A stretch of 33,832 nt of DNA from Promethearchaeota archaeon (GTDB lineage Archaea > Asgardarchaeota > Lokiarchaeia > Sigyniarchaeales > SOKP01), in NCBI GenBank assembly GCA_016840165.1, contig JAEOSU010000091.1, forward strand, positions 1-33,832, given 5' to 3'. The translations under genes were made by a program, and so were the position numbers. The stretch's first letter is position 1; each line of letters starts with the position of its first letter. A model generated the notes under the pieces. It did not search any database and was not told where the DNA came from. It saw nothing but the letters and a program-made list of their open reading frames with translations. Shown here piece after piece: positions 8,312-17,572 of the stretch.

Positions 8312-8833
8312 TTATAGTTTTAAATTTATTAAATAAGTTGATAATATATCATTCTCATCAATACTCATCGTAATAACACTCGGTCTAGCTATCGGTTTAT
8401 TAAAACCCCGTTTCTCTGGAGGGGCTTTAGGATTTGTGGGGCTCCCAGGATTGATTAATAATGTGTTAAATGGCGTTCCTTCAATTAATGGTTGGTGAGT
8501 ATGACCAAATATTAATATGTGTATTTTTTTTTCTTGAAAAAATGCCTTTAGATTGGTCGGTTTCTCATGAATAACTCCGATCTTATATTTTCCAGCTGAA
8601 AGATCCAAGAATTTAGGCAAATCTTTAATTAGATCGCATTCCCCAGCGACTACACTCGTAGGAGCAATTTCATTTAATTTGATTAAAAAAGACTTAAGAC
8701 AGATATCTCCCGCATGGATAATTTTATCTACATTTCGAAAAATGTGCATTAATTGGCTAATTAGTAGATCTCTGCTTTTGGAATCGTTATTTGAAGTAAT
8801 ATGAGTATCAGAAATTATTCCATATTTAATCAT
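8312..8833 (-). CDS. MJ0936/YfcE/Vps29-type metallophosphoesterase
   Basis: The 173-residue protein is a calcineurin-like phosphoesterase of the small MJ0936/Vps29 class. Metal-binding motifs are SDTH (D9, H11), HAGD (D43), GECD (64-67), HE (H89) and GHTH (H111, H113), followed by INPGS. The third motif is normally GN-C-D, with the asparagine bridging the metals. Here E65 replaces that asparagine, somewhat like human Vps29, which has GDFD. Phosphodiesterase activity remains possible because the remaining ligands are intact. The gene starts 15 bp after the CPBP protease gene ends on the same strand, so co-transcription is likely. Substrate is unknown. Confidence 0.87.
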   Translation of the reverse strand: MIKYGIISDTHITSNNDSKSRDLLISQLMHIFRNVDKIIHAGDICLKSFLIKLNEIAPTSVVAGECDLIKDLPKFLDLSAGKYKIGVIHEKPTNLKAFFQEKKIHILIFGHTHQPLIEGTPFNTLLINPGSPTNPKAPPEKRGFNKPIARPSVITMSIDENDILSTYLINLKL

Positions 8834-8848
8834 TAGTTATAATTACCT

Positions 8849-9919
8849 TCAAATTAAAATTATCCCGACTGCATAGATAATCAGACCAAACAACAAATCT
8901 AATAATATTCGAATAATTTTATCCGTAGTCGTTTCATTGATTTTGGGATCATTCTTAAAATATGTCATAAATTCCTTTATACCAGTCGATAATCCTTCCT
9001 TTACTCTTCGATATTGCCAGATAAATAAACAGATACTTACTACTAACAATGGGATATATAAATAAACGGTAACAATACTAAAATCATTCCCTTGCAAGTA
9101 ACTCCATATCGCATGAACCGTTATAATATTATTTAGGGCATGGGCAAAAATTCCCGGAAAAATCCATCTTTTCCTTATTATTAACATTCCTAAAATTATT
9201 CCAACAAAAAGGGTTTGAAAAAACCATATTAATGGAAAAACAATTGAGACCGGTGTCAACGTGGGAGTTAATATATATGCAAAATGCCCTAGTCCAAAAA
9301 ATAATGCTGAAATTATCACAGCAGACATTTTATTAAAATATTCACTTCCTCTATTAGTTAAAAAGCCTCTACTCAAAGCCTCCTCGTAAAATGCTACAGA
9401 AAATTGTATTATTATCGCTGAAACTAAGAAAATTATATAACTTTCCAATAAATAGGAATTAATAGATGCTTCATTGAATACGCCTAAACTAACCGATACA
9501 TAATCCAGCATTTCTGGAATTAATAAATATCCAAAAAAATCTAAGGGAATAAAAACTAAGAATAAAATCAAGATTCCGTATAAAAGTTGGTATTTAAAAT
9601 TATGCTTGGAAATCTTGAAGAGGTTTAAAAAATTAACAGAAGGACTAATATCTTCTTTAAGAATTATCTTTCTTTTCTGCGATTGTAAAAGAAAGTTGCT
9701 AAAAATTAATGCTAATACAATAGCAATGATAATAATTAATGCTCTTAATATATAATAAATTGATGGGATGAAGATTTTTGTTGTTTCATTAATTAGAGAA
9801 ATGAAGTAGCTTGGATATAACAATAGCAAAAAGATCACTAAAAATATGATTAAAGATTCCAACAAAAAGTAGAGTCTTTGCTTTAAGATTTTGTTCCTCG
9901 GACTTATATCTCTGCTCAT
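8849..9919 (-). CDS. CPBP-family intramembrane metalloprotease (CAAX protease-like)
   Basis: The 356-residue membrane protein has about eight hydrophobic helices and the three motifs of the CPBP/Abi family. These are EEALSR (E179, E180, R184), FGLGH (F208, H212) and HALNN (H260, N264). These residues form the catalytic site in the Rce1 group, which trims prenylated CaaX proteins in eukaryotes. Prokaryotic members have mostly unknown substrates. No CaaX-ending protein is visible in this window; the small GTPase ends in a zinc ribbon. A Shine-Dalgarno-like GGAGAT lies just upstream of the start. It is 56 bp downstream of purM and 15 bp upstream of the phosphoesterase gene in the same direction. 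Confidence 0.87.
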   Translation of the reverse strand: MSRDISPRNKILKQRLYFLLESLIIFLVIFLLLLYPSYFISLINETTKIFIPSIYYILRALIIIIAIVLALIFSNFLLQSQKRKIILKEDISPSVNFLNLFKISKHNFKYQLLYGILILFLVFIPLDFFGYLLIPEMLDYVSVSLGVFNEASINSYLLESYIIFLVSAIIIQFSVAFYEEALSRGFLTNRGSEYFNKMSAVIISALFFGLGHFAYILTPTLTPVSIVFPLIWFFQTLFVGIILGMLIIRKRWIFPGIFAHALNNIITVHAIWSYLQGNDFSIVTVYLYIPLLVVSICLFIWQYRRVKEGLSTGIKEFMTYFKNDPKINETTTDKIIRILLDLLFGLIIYAVGIILI

Positions 9920-9975
9920 TATTTATCTCCATACAATGAATACTATAAATAAAAGTTGATAATATAAAAAACCAT

Positions 9976-11166
9976 TTAAATGTGTTTAAAATAATTGAAA
10001 GAACCGAATTCACTATTTATTAGTAATTGATTTTCTGAACTAGAGGGAGATTTCTCACAAAAACCGATAATCTTTGCATCTATATTATAATTCTTTGAAA
10101 TATTAATTATTTCTTTGGCCGTCTCTTCGCTAGTAAAGAATTCCATTCTATGACCCATATTAAAAACTTGATACATCTCATTCCAACTGGTTTCAGAAGA
10201 CTTTTGAATTATCTCAAAAATTTTAGGAATCTTGAAGAAATTATTTTTAATATATTTAATCCCAAACCCAAAATTTAAAAGTTTGGTTTGGCCTCCACCT
10301 GTATTATGAATAATTGCATTAATAGAATCCCTAAATTTCTTTAATACCTCTAATACAATAGGTGTATATGTTCTAGTGGGAGATAATAGTGCCTTTCCTA
10401 TTGTTAAATTCACATCTTTAATTGAATCAGTTAATTTATAATTCCCAAAAAAAAGAAGCTCCTTATTAACATTTATATCATAACATTCAGGATATTTGTG
10501 ATAATATTCATGGCTGAGAACCCCATGACGGGCTAAAGTTAAACCATTGCTCCCTATTCCACTATTATACTCTTCTTCATAGCTAGCTTTCCCATAACTA
10601 GCTAAACCTACAATTACATCTCCTTTTTTTATATTCGCTGCATTAATAACCTTATCCCTTCTCATCGTAGTGAAAATCGATGCATCAACGAGAATTGTTT
10701 TAACAATATCTCCAACATCAGCGGTCTCCCCTCCACATAGGACTGTATTGAGTCCTAATCCTGTGAGTTTTTTACAATACTTATCATACTCATCAATAAT
10801 AACAGAAATGATATCTCCAGGTATTATTTTACCATTTCTCCCAATATTATTTGATATAAAGTAATTACCATCTGCACCAACGCATAACACATCATCAATA
10901 TTCATCACTATAGCGTCTCTAACAACTCCCCTAAAGATATCAATATCATTAGTCTCTTTGAAATACATATAAGCTAAACTTGATTTTGTTCCCGCACCAT
11001 CAGAATGAAATATTGAACAATGAGACTTACGATTCTCATTATCATCCACAATTTTACAAAAAGCCCCCGGAAACAGGCCTTTATCGAGAGATTTTATTGC
11101 CTTATGAATGTCTTCTTTTTTTGAAGAGACTCCTAATTGGGAATATATATCTCGATCATCAGTCAT
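9976..11166 (-). CDS. purM: Phosphoribosylformylglycinamidine cyclo-ligase (AIR synthase), Bacteroidota-type long form
   Basis: The 396-residue protein closes the imidazole ring of FGAM using ATP in purine synthesis. N-terminal landmarks are KSLDKGLFPGAFCK (26-39), SDGAGTKSS (about 54-62), NIDDVLCVGA near 90, GGETADVGD near 144 and YGKASYEEEYNSGIGSNGL near 191. C-terminal landmarks are NTGGGQTK and FNMGHRME. It is about 45-50 residues longer than the common E. coli-type enzyme. From memory, its block wording matches the PurM annotated in Bacteroidetes nearly throughout, which points to lateral transfer at some stage. It begins 2 bp after the purB stop codon, so the two steps are translationally coupled. 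PurM and PurB are separated by several pathway steps. Confidence 0.92.
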   Translation of the reverse strand: MTDDRDIYSQLGVSSKKEDIHKAIKSLDKGLFPGAFCKIVDDNENRKSHCSIFHSDGAGTKSSLAYMYFKETNDIDIFRGVVRDAIVMNIDDVLCVGADGNYFISNNIGRNGKIIPGDIISVIIDEYDKYCKKLTGLGLNTVLCGGETADVGDIVKTILVDASIFTTMRRDKVINAANIKKGDVIVGLASYGKASYEEEYNSGIGSNGLTLARHGVLSHEYYHKYPECYDINVNKELLFFGNYKLTDSIKDVNLTIGKALLSPTRTYTPIVLEVLKKFRDSINAIIHNTGGGQTKLLNFGFGIKYIKNNFFKIPKIFEIIQKSSETSWNEMYQVFNMGHRMEFFTSEETAKEIINISKNYNIDAKIIGFCEKSPSSSENQLLINSEFGSFNYFKHI

Positions 11167-11168
11167 GA

Positions 11169-12527
11169 TTAGAAATTATACTTTTTATTAATGTATTTTA
11201 TAAGATTCTTAGTTAAGTTGACTGCCTCTCCAATATAATTATGTGGGTTTAATAAATCATCCAATTCTTCATTGGTGAAATTATCCTTTATTAATTTATT
11301 TTGAGTTAATATATCTTTGATCGATATGTCCTCATTTTTTGCTTTAATGGCAGCCTTTCTAAGAATTTCATGGCTTTCCTGTCTTCCAAAACCTTTATTT
11401 ACCAAATTAACCATGATTTTTTCTGCTAAACATGCTCCCTTAGTGAGATTTAAATTCTTTTCAATTTGCAGTTTATCTATAACAACATTTTCCAGATTAT
11501 TGGTGAGCTGCTCGAGCATATAGTCCAAAAATGTGAAATTTTCTGCGAAAATGACTCGTTCATTAGCAGAATTTGTAAGATCTCTTTCATCTTCAAGTAT
11601 AATATTATCTAAAGCCGGAATTATATTTGATTTGACTATACGTGCTAAACTACATATTCTTTCGGACTTATGTGGGTTCCTCTTATGTGGCATTGTTGAA
11701 CTACCAACTTGACTTTGCTTAAACGGTTCAAACATTTCTCCAATTTCATTTCGCTGTAAAATTCGAAATTGTCGTGCAATTTTTGCTAGCGTTTGCCCAA
11801 TCATAACTGTTAAAAATATGACCTCTGCATGACGATCCCTTTGAATAATTTGATTTGAAATTAAGGCGGGATTTAAATCCAGCTCTTTCATTAAATTCTC
11901 TTGAATTTGGATTCCATTGTTAGAGAAACTGGCCATAGTGCCAACCGCTCCCGACATTTTACCATATGAGATACGTTCAAGTACTTGATCTAATCTATCC
12001 AAATGTCTATCAATTTCATAGGCCCAAACTCCAAATCGCATTCCATAGGTGGTTGGGATGGCATGCTGACCATGTGTTCGCCCGATACAAACTAAAGATT
12101 TTGTCTCTTCTATAATGTGAAGTAATGTTTTTAATAATTTTTTTAAAGAGCTTTTAATTACTAATAAAGCCTCTCTTAATTGTAATGCAAGAGTAGTATC
12201 TTCAATATCATAGCTGGTCGCACCAAGATGGATATATTTACCTGCATCTCCTTTACATTGTTCCGCTAAAGCTTTAACCATTGCCATTAAATCATGATGG
12301 ATTTCATTGTCTATCTCTTTCACACGTTCAAGTTTAACATAATCTAAATTCGCTTTTTTTTGAATCTCTGTCGCGGCATCTTGAGGAATATTTCCCAACT
12401 GAGCATGTACTTTCGCTAATAATGCTTCAACCTTTAACCAATTCTCTAATTTTTGTTCTTCCGTAAATAATTCCGTAATAGGAGTTCTATAACGAGTTTC
12501 TATTGGATTTACAAATTTATGGCTCAT
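11169..12527 (-). CDS. purB: Adenylosuccinate lyase
   Basis: This 452-residue enzyme of the fumarase/aspartase superfamily cleaves SAICAR to AICAR and adenylosuccinate to AMP, releasing fumarate. Signature regions are HLGATSYDIEDT (100-111), GRTHGQHA with its histidine at 152, and the flexible catalytic loop GSSTMPHKRNP (275-285) with S276/S277. Length and wording are as expected for an archaeal or bacterial PurB. It heads a leftward run with purM directly after it (2 bp). The 172 bp upstream of its start is shared with the zinc-ribbon gene and is AT-rich. Confidence 0.95.
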   Translation of the reverse strand: MSHKFVNPIETRYRTPITELFTEEQKLENWLKVEALLAKVHAQLGNIPQDAATEIQKKANLDYVKLERVKEIDNEIHHDLMAMVKALAEQCKGDAGKYIHLGATSYDIEDTTLALQLREALLVIKSSLKKLLKTLLHIIEETKSLVCIGRTHGQHAIPTTYGMRFGVWAYEIDRHLDRLDQVLERISYGKMSGAVGTMASFSNNGIQIQENLMKELDLNPALISNQIIQRDRHAEVIFLTVMIGQTLAKIARQFRILQRNEIGEMFEPFKQSQVGSSTMPHKRNPHKSERICSLARIVKSNIIPALDNIILEDERDLTNSANERVIFAENFTFLDYMLEQLTNNLENVVIDKLQIEKNLNLTKGACLAEKIMVNLVNKGFGRQESHEILRKAAIKAKNEDISIKDILTQNKLIKDNFTNEELDDLLNPHNYIGEAVNLTKNLIKYINKKYNF

Positions 12528-12699
12528 TGTAAATAAAGTATTTTAAATCTCTTGATTTAAATAAGTATTCATTCCCTATTATTATTTTCCTATATATATC
12601 AAAAAGCATTAGTAAATGTTTGTCATAGTTTAAATAAAAAATTAGAAAATTATACTGCCTATAATAGTTAAAAGAGATTGTGATTATAAAAGAAATATA

Positions 12700-12936
12700 A
12701 TGCCTTATTCACTGAAGTTCTTTTTTTTTAGATGTTATCATTGTGGCGCATGGCATTATTCTAACAAAAGAATAAAATCTAAAAAATGTTGGAGATGTAA
12801 ACGTTCTTTTCAGTTTAAAAATTCAGTTAAATTCTCAAAAAATTGTGCATATACAACAGCCATCTCAATTATGAAAGAATTGAAAGCAAGCTCCCAGAAG
12901 GAGAATATCTCTCATTTTCTAAAAAATAAAAATTAA
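12700..12936 (+). CDS. Small zinc-ribbon protein (DUF1922-like)
   Basis: This short basic protein (78 residues) contains a zinc ribbon: CYHCG (C12, C15) and CWRC (C31, C34), separated by 15 residues. A roughly 40-residue helical tail rich in lysine follows. The pattern, including the WHYSNK segment after the first knuckle and the KxCWRCKR second knuckle, resembles the archaeal DUF1922 group. Members of that group have no settled function, and nucleic acid or protein binding is the general expectation. It lies divergent from purB and 88 bp upstream of tldD on the same strand. Confidence 0.72.
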   Translation: MPYSLKFFFFRCYHCGAWHYSNKRIKSKKCWRCKRSFQFKNSVKFSKNCAYTTAISIMKELKASSQKENISHFLKNKN

Positions 12937-13024
12937 TTAAGTTTACATCCTTGTCTTTTTTATAATTTCTAAATTTAACTTTCATAGCTTTTATTAGAAT
13001 TAATTTACTCTCTGGTAACTTTTC

Positions 13025-14476
13025 ATGAGAATAATTGAAGAATTAAAAATATTTGATGATAATCTCATTTCCCGGTTAAATAAGTTATCATATAATAAGA
13101 TCGATTACTGGGATATTAGAGCAGGATTAATTCTTGGAACGAGTATCGATTTTACTAATCAAAAAAGTAAAGAAGTCAGCTCTTATGAGATAATAAATTG
13201 TGGAATACGCACTTTTTTAAATGGAGGTTGGGGTTTTTATGTATTAAACGACTTTGATAAAACTTCGATACTTCAAGGTTTTTCAAAGGCTTTAAAATTA
13301 GCTAGACAATCAGAAAAGTTATCTAACAAAAAGTTTCAAATAAAAGAACGAAAGCCTTTCATTAAAGATTATAAAAATCTTAGTAAAACTTGCCTAAAAG
13401 ATATAGAAATTGAGAAAAAAATCGCGATTGTAAAGGAACATGAAAAAATTGCATCCAATTTTTCAGACCAAATTAAGAATACTCGTACTGTATATTTGGA
13501 TAATTATTTAAACTCTCTTCTTTTAGATTCCTTCGGTAGTTTTTTATCTCAAGAATTTGAACTTTTACGTTTATTTTCTTCTGTATATGCCAATGAAAGT
13601 GGTATTACTCAAAATGGGTTAAACTCTATAGGTGGGATCGGAGGTTTTGAGATATTAGAATGTGAAGAAGCCCAAAATTTAAGTTATAAATCCGCTAAAC
13701 AAGCAGTTGATCTACTAAAGGCAAAATCACCACTTGGCGGAAAATTTACGGTAATAATGGACCCTAAATTAACTGGAACTTTCATTCATGAAGCATTTGG
13801 TCATGCTTGCGAAGCTGATCATATACTGAATAAAGAAAGCATACTAGAAGATAAAATTGGGCATCAAGTCGCTATGGACCAGGTAACCATTATTGATGAT
13901 CCAAGAATGGAACAAGGAAAGAAATTTAATTTAGACTACGAACTATATGGAACTTATCCTTTCGATGATGAGGGAACAATCTCCCAAGAAACGAAACTAG
14001 TTGAGAATGGAATACTTAAAAACTTTTTACATAGCTTAGAAACCGCTTCTCGTATGAATCAAACACCTAATGGGCATGGTAGGGCAGATTCAAATAGTTC
14101 AATTCCTCAAGTTAGAATGGGTTTTACTTATTTAGAACCAAGGGGTTGGTCATTGGAGGAGATCATCCAAGATACAAAACAAGGGATATTATGTGAAGAT
14201 TTTCAATATGGATATACTGATCCTACTACAGGAAATTTCCAATTTAAATGTAGAATTTCTTATAATATAGAAAATGGGGAAAAGAAGGAAATTTTAAGAG
14301 ATGTATCGCTCTCAGGGATGACTTTAGAAGTCTTAAATAAGATTTCTGCTATTGGTAATTATAATACATTTAATTATTCTGATGGAGTTTGTGGAAAGGG
14401 AGGTCAAGGAGTAAGAGTTTGCGATGGAGGACCTTATATCAGAATTGAGAATTTAACACTTGGAGGCTTGAGTTGA
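13025..14476 (+). CDS. tldD: TldD metalloprotease subunit
   Basis: The 483-residue protein is the catalytic half of the TldD/TldE heterodimeric protease. The HExxxH zinc motif is at 255-260 (in FIHEAFGHACEAD). The third ligand is probably C456, at the start of the CGKGGQG block near the C-terminus. That block and the terminal ENLTLGG match the family. The complex degrades small unfolded peptides or trims ribosomal-peptide natural products in bacteria. Its substrates in archaea are not known, and no peptide precursor is visible here. It is the first gene of a two-gene operon: its TGA stop touches the ATG of tldE. Confidence 0.93.
   Translation: MRIIEELKIFDDNLISRLNKLSYNKIDYWDIRAGLILGTSIDFTNQKSKEVSSYEIINCGIRTFLNGGWGFYVLNDFDKTSILQGFSKALKLARQSEKLSNKKFQIKERKPFIKDYKNLSKTCLKDIEIEKKIAIVKEHEKIASNFSDQIKNTRTVYLDNYLNSLLLDSFGSFLSQEFELLRLFSSVYANESGITQNGLNSIGGIGGFEILECEEAQNLSYKSAKQAVDLLKAKSPLGGKFTVIMDPKLTGTFIHEAFGHACEADHILNKESILEDKIGHQVAMDQVTIIDDPRMEQGKKFNLDYELYGTYPFDDEGTISQETKLVENGILKNFLHSLETASRMNQTPNGHGRADSNSSIPQVRMGFTYLEPRGWSLEEIIQDTKQGILCEDFQYGYTDPTTGNFQFKCRISYNIENGEKKEILRDVSLSGMTLEVLNKISAIGNYNTFNYSDGVCGKGGQGVRVCDGGPYIRIENLTLGGLS
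14462..14466 (+). promoter_or_regulatory. Shine-Dalgarno sequence of tldE inside the end of tldD
   Basis: GGAGG lies within the last codons of tldD, 10 nt before the ATG at 14477. It fixes the tldE start and suggests translational coupling of the two subunits. Confidence 0.7.
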
Positions 14477-15853
14477 ATGCAGAGACCACCAGATATTTAT
14501 AGCTTAGCAAATAAGGGAATCAAGTATGCTCTTAGAACTAATCCCAATCTTAAAGGAATTGAACTTTATTTTTCATTGAATAAAGACATGAATGTTAAAA
14601 TAGAAGAGAATTCCATAAAAAATAATGAAGTGGGATATGATAATGGATTTTGCGTAAGAACTCTTGATAGTCGCGGAGCTTTAGGATTTTCATTCGCTAA
14701 TAGAATCGGGGAGAAGAAACTTCTAAGTATCATTAATAAGGCTTTAAGTATGATGAAGTCTGGAACACCAGATCCAGATTTTAAAGAACTTCCACCAGCA
14801 TTTAATAATTATCCAAATGTAAAATCTCTTTATGATGAATCTATAAATAATCTTTCAATAGAAGAATCTGCGAGATATATAGAAAATATCATTAAAATAT
14901 GTGCTAACGATGATATGGCTATTTCACAATCGGGTAATTTTTCAACAAGTATCGCACATACATATATTTTCAATTCTAATGGATTAGAAGTATATTCCAA
15001 AGACTCTATGTGTTCTATTTCCTCTCATATGATTGTAAGGGATAAAATTACAAATGATACTTCCTTTGGATTTGAATATCAGATAAGTAGACATTTGGAT
15101 CAAATTGATGCGAATAATGTGGCGAATATAGCGCTTAAAAAAGCAAAATTAAACTTAAATCGTAAGAAAATAAAAAAGATGAACGTGCCTTTGATTTTAT
15201 CTCCTCAAGGAACGATTAGTTTAATTTTAAAACCCTTAGCTGCTGCCATTAATGCTGAATCTTACCAATATAATCGAAGTTTTCTAGTTGGTTTACGTGG
15301 AGAGATAATTGGATCCGAACAACTGAACGTAGAAGATAATGCTCTTTATGACCGAGCTGTGGGATCATCGTCATTTGACGGAGAAGGCGTTCCATGTCAA
15401 AATAAAAAGATAATCACCAAGGGTTTTTTTCACAAAAATGGTTTATTGCATAATTACTATACCGCAAGTAAAGAAGGAGTTAAAAGTACTGGTAATGCCG
15501 CTCGTTCTTCATACACTTCAGTACCTAAAATTGGAATTTCTAACTTTGAACTAAAATCAGGTATTTTAAGCAAAGATGACCTTTTTGATGGAATCAAATA
15601 CGGTATCCTTCTAAATTATACTGGAGATCGACCAAATTTAACTACAGGAGATTTTTCCGGATTAATACTGCAAGGTAATATTATAGAAAATGGAGAGATT
15701 AAAGAACCACTAAATGAAACTATGTTGGCAATTAATCTATTAGATCTATTTAAAAAAATAGAAGCTATTTCAAAAGATTCAATGACTTATGGTTCCCTTC
15801 AAGCACCCTATGTAAAAATTAATGAGGTTCAGATTATTGGGAGTGTTAAATAA
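14477..15853 (+). CDS. tldE: TldE/PmbA subunit of the TldD-TldE protease
   Basis: The 458-residue protein is homologous to TldD over its length but lacks an HExxxH motif, as expected for the non-catalytic TldE (PmbA) half that shapes the chamber. Recognisable blocks are the N-terminal ENSIKNNEVG, DRAVGSSSFDGEGVP near 295, STGNAARSS near 335, and the glycine-rich TGDRPNLTTGDFSG near 388. It starts directly after the tldD stop codon with a GGAGG ribosome site in tldD. Its 3' end overlaps the 3' end of the convergent membrane-protein gene by 8 bp. Confidence 0.92.
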   Translation: MQRPPDIYSLANKGIKYALRTNPNLKGIELYFSLNKDMNVKIEENSIKNNEVGYDNGFCVRTLDSRGALGFSFANRIGEKKLLSIINKALSMMKSGTPDPDFKELPPAFNNYPNVKSLYDESINNLSIEESARYIENIIKICANDDMAISQSGNFSTSIAHTYIFNSNGLEVYSKDSMCSISSHMIVRDKITNDTSFGFEYQISRHLDQIDANNVANIALKKAKLNLNRKKIKKMNVPLILSPQGTISLILKPLAAAINAESYQYNRSFLVGLRGEIIGSEQLNVEDNALYDRAVGSSSFDGEGVPCQNKKIITKGFFHKNGLLHNYYTASKEGVKSTGNAARSSYTSVPKIGISNFELKSGILSKDDLFDGIKYGILLNYTGDRPNLTTGDFSGLILQGNIIENGEIKEPLNETMLAINLLDLFKKIEAISKDSMTYGSLQAPYVKINEVQIIGSVK

Positions 15854-16373
15854 GCGTTATATCTAATCGGAGCAAAAGTATATTAAAAAAATGTTCTATC
15901 TCTGATTTAATTTCCCATAATTCAATGATTATTAGCTGATTTGAACCAGGTTGAGTAAAATTGACGTTTATCACATCTGAAACCCAAACACTTTCATGAG
16001 CTAATGTCTTATTATCAAAAGTATAATACAATGTACCATTCGAGGGACCAGGATATAATATTGTGTTATTATTACCTTTCAATATTTTAACGCGAAATTG
16101 ATAGTCTCTTTTCATATAATTACCTACAATAACCGAAAAATTGATAGGTTCACTAACTTTAGATTGTATTGTGTAATTTTCTAATTCCTCTCCATCCTTT
16201 AATACTGCAAAGTAGAGATATCCTGGTTCGGGAGTTAATACATAATAAATAATAAAACCAGAAACTACACAAATACCTATCAATAAGGAGATTTTTACGA
16301 GTTTTTCAAACTGATATTTTGTGTTATCATCCCGATTTCCATTATTATCTGATATCTTATTAAATACCTTCAT
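15846..16373 (-). CDS. Membrane-anchored protein with DUF1616-like extracellular domain
   Basis: The 175-residue protein has a short charged cytoplasmic N-terminus and one membrane helix at about 28-47. The rest is a beta-rich outer domain with the wording GYLYFAVLKDGEELENYTIQ and SEPINFSVIVGN. Several N-x-S/T sites lie in the outer part (for example in NVNFTQ). This resembles the C-terminal domain of DUF1616 membrane proteins, which are common near archaeal glycosylation genes. Their role is not established. The start overlaps the end of the epimerase gene by 14 bp in the same direction, so the two are translated from one message. The 3' end overlaps tldE by 8 bp tail to tail. Confidence 0.7.
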   Translation of the reverse strand: MKVFNKISDNNGNRDDNTKYQFEKLVKISLLIGICVVSGFIIYYVLTPEPGYLYFAVLKDGEELENYTIQSKVSEPINFSVIVGNYMKRDYQFRVKILKGNNNTILYPGPSNGTLYYTFDNKTLAHESVWVSDVINVNFTQPGSNQLIIIELWEIKSEIEHFFNILLLRLDITLI

Positions 16374-17427
16374 GTGTTTTAAACCAAGCGATAGTTTTTC
16401 TTAGTCCGTCCTCTAAGGAAGTTAATGGCTCCCAATTCAACAATTTTTTCGCTATTGAAATATCTGGACATCTTCTTACAGGATCATCAACAGGTAATGG
16501 CTTAAAGACAATCTTTGAGTTTGAATTAGTTAATTTTTTTATGGTTTGTGCTAGCTCAAGAATAGTATATTCTTTATCATTTCCTATATTTATTACCTCT
16601 CCAAGCGCTTCATCTTTATCCAGCATTTTTAAAATACCTTCTACCTCATCAATAACATAAATAAAGGATCGTGTTTGCTTACCATCACCAAAAACAGTTA
16701 TATCCTCATCATGTAATGCTTGATGAATGAAATTAGGTACTACTCTTCCAAATTCAGGACCATATCTAATTCTTGGACCTGAGGTATTAAATATTCTTAC
16801 AATTTTGGTTCTAATTTTGTGCTGTAACTCATATGCTTTTACAAAGGCTTCTCCTGCTCTTTTTGACTCATCATAGCAACTTCGGGGTCCAACGGGATTT
16901 ACATTGCCAAAGTATGTTTCTGAAGTAGGAATAGCACTATCTGGTGGGTTTCCATAAACTTCTGATGTGCTAGTATAAAAAAACAATGCATTATGTGCTT
17001 TTGCGATTCCCAAAGCATTCATAGTGCCAAGAGTATTACTTTTAAGTATCGAAATTGGATGATCTTTAAATTCAAAGGGGGAAGCTCTGCTTGCCATATG
17101 CATAACTATGTCTATTTTCTTAATATCACCAACACATACATTATCTGGATAATTACTAAATCCAAAATAAATAGGATTAGCGATATCATGATAAATAAAT
17201 CTAAAATTATCTTTATCCATTAATTGCGAGATATTACTTCCCGAACCCGAGCTAAAATTATCTATACAGATACAATTTGCTCCTTGCTTAATTAATAAAT
17301 CACATACCCATGAACCTAAAAATCCAGCTCCCCCAGAAATTAAAATGGTTTTATCTTCAAAACTGATTCTGTCTTTAGATAAACGATTCAGTAGTTCTTT
17401 TATATCTTCGCTAATATCATAATTCAA
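16360..17427 (-). CDS. NAD-dependent sugar-nucleotide epimerase/dehydratase, UDP-glucuronate decarboxylase (UXS)-like
   Basis: This 355-residue extended short-chain dehydrogenase has a nucleotide site GGAGFLG (32-38), STSEVYGNP near 152-160 and a catalytic YxxxK at Y185 and K189. The wording VNPVGPRSCYDESKR (176-190), RIFNTSGPR near 213 and GDGKQTRSFIYV near 246 is that of UDP-glucuronate decarboxylases, which make UDP-xylose. UDP-glucose 4-epimerases usually differ in these blocks. An insert near 88-102 is not usual in UXS. The product would feed surface glycans. The downstream DUF1616-like gene overlaps its end, supporting a cell-envelope role. Exact substrate is inferred. Confidence 0.83.
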   Translation of the reverse strand: MNYDISEDIKELLNRLSKDRISFEDKTILISGGAGFLGSWVCDLLIKQGANCICIDNFSSGSGSNISQLMDKDNFRFIYHDIANPIYFGFSNYPDNVCVGDIKKIDIVMHMASRASPFEFKDHPISILKSNTLGTMNALGIAKAHNALFFYTSTSEVYGNPPDSAIPTSETYFGNVNPVGPRSCYDESKRAGEAFVKAYELQHKIRTKIVRIFNTSGPRIRYGPEFGRVVPNFIHQALHDEDITVFGDGKQTRSFIYVIDEVEGILKMLDKDEALGEVINIGNDKEYTILELAQTIKKLTNSNSKIVFKPLPVDDPVRRCPDISIAKKLLNWEPLTSLEDGLRKTIAWFKTHEGI

Positions 17428-17572
17428 TATAAAAACCCATGCTTAAGTATAATATTTAAATATAATTTATCAGTAATATTATATTTTCTTTAAGATTTTT
17501 GTATTAAATAGAAATCCATCAAAATATAAAAACAAATGCTACACCGAGATTAAAAAAGAAAACAGATTAGAG

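Noticed and set aside
9789..10013. 74-codon minus-strand open frame between purM and the CPBP protease gene
   Set aside because: It overlaps the ends of two well-supported genes in another frame and has no recognisable domain.
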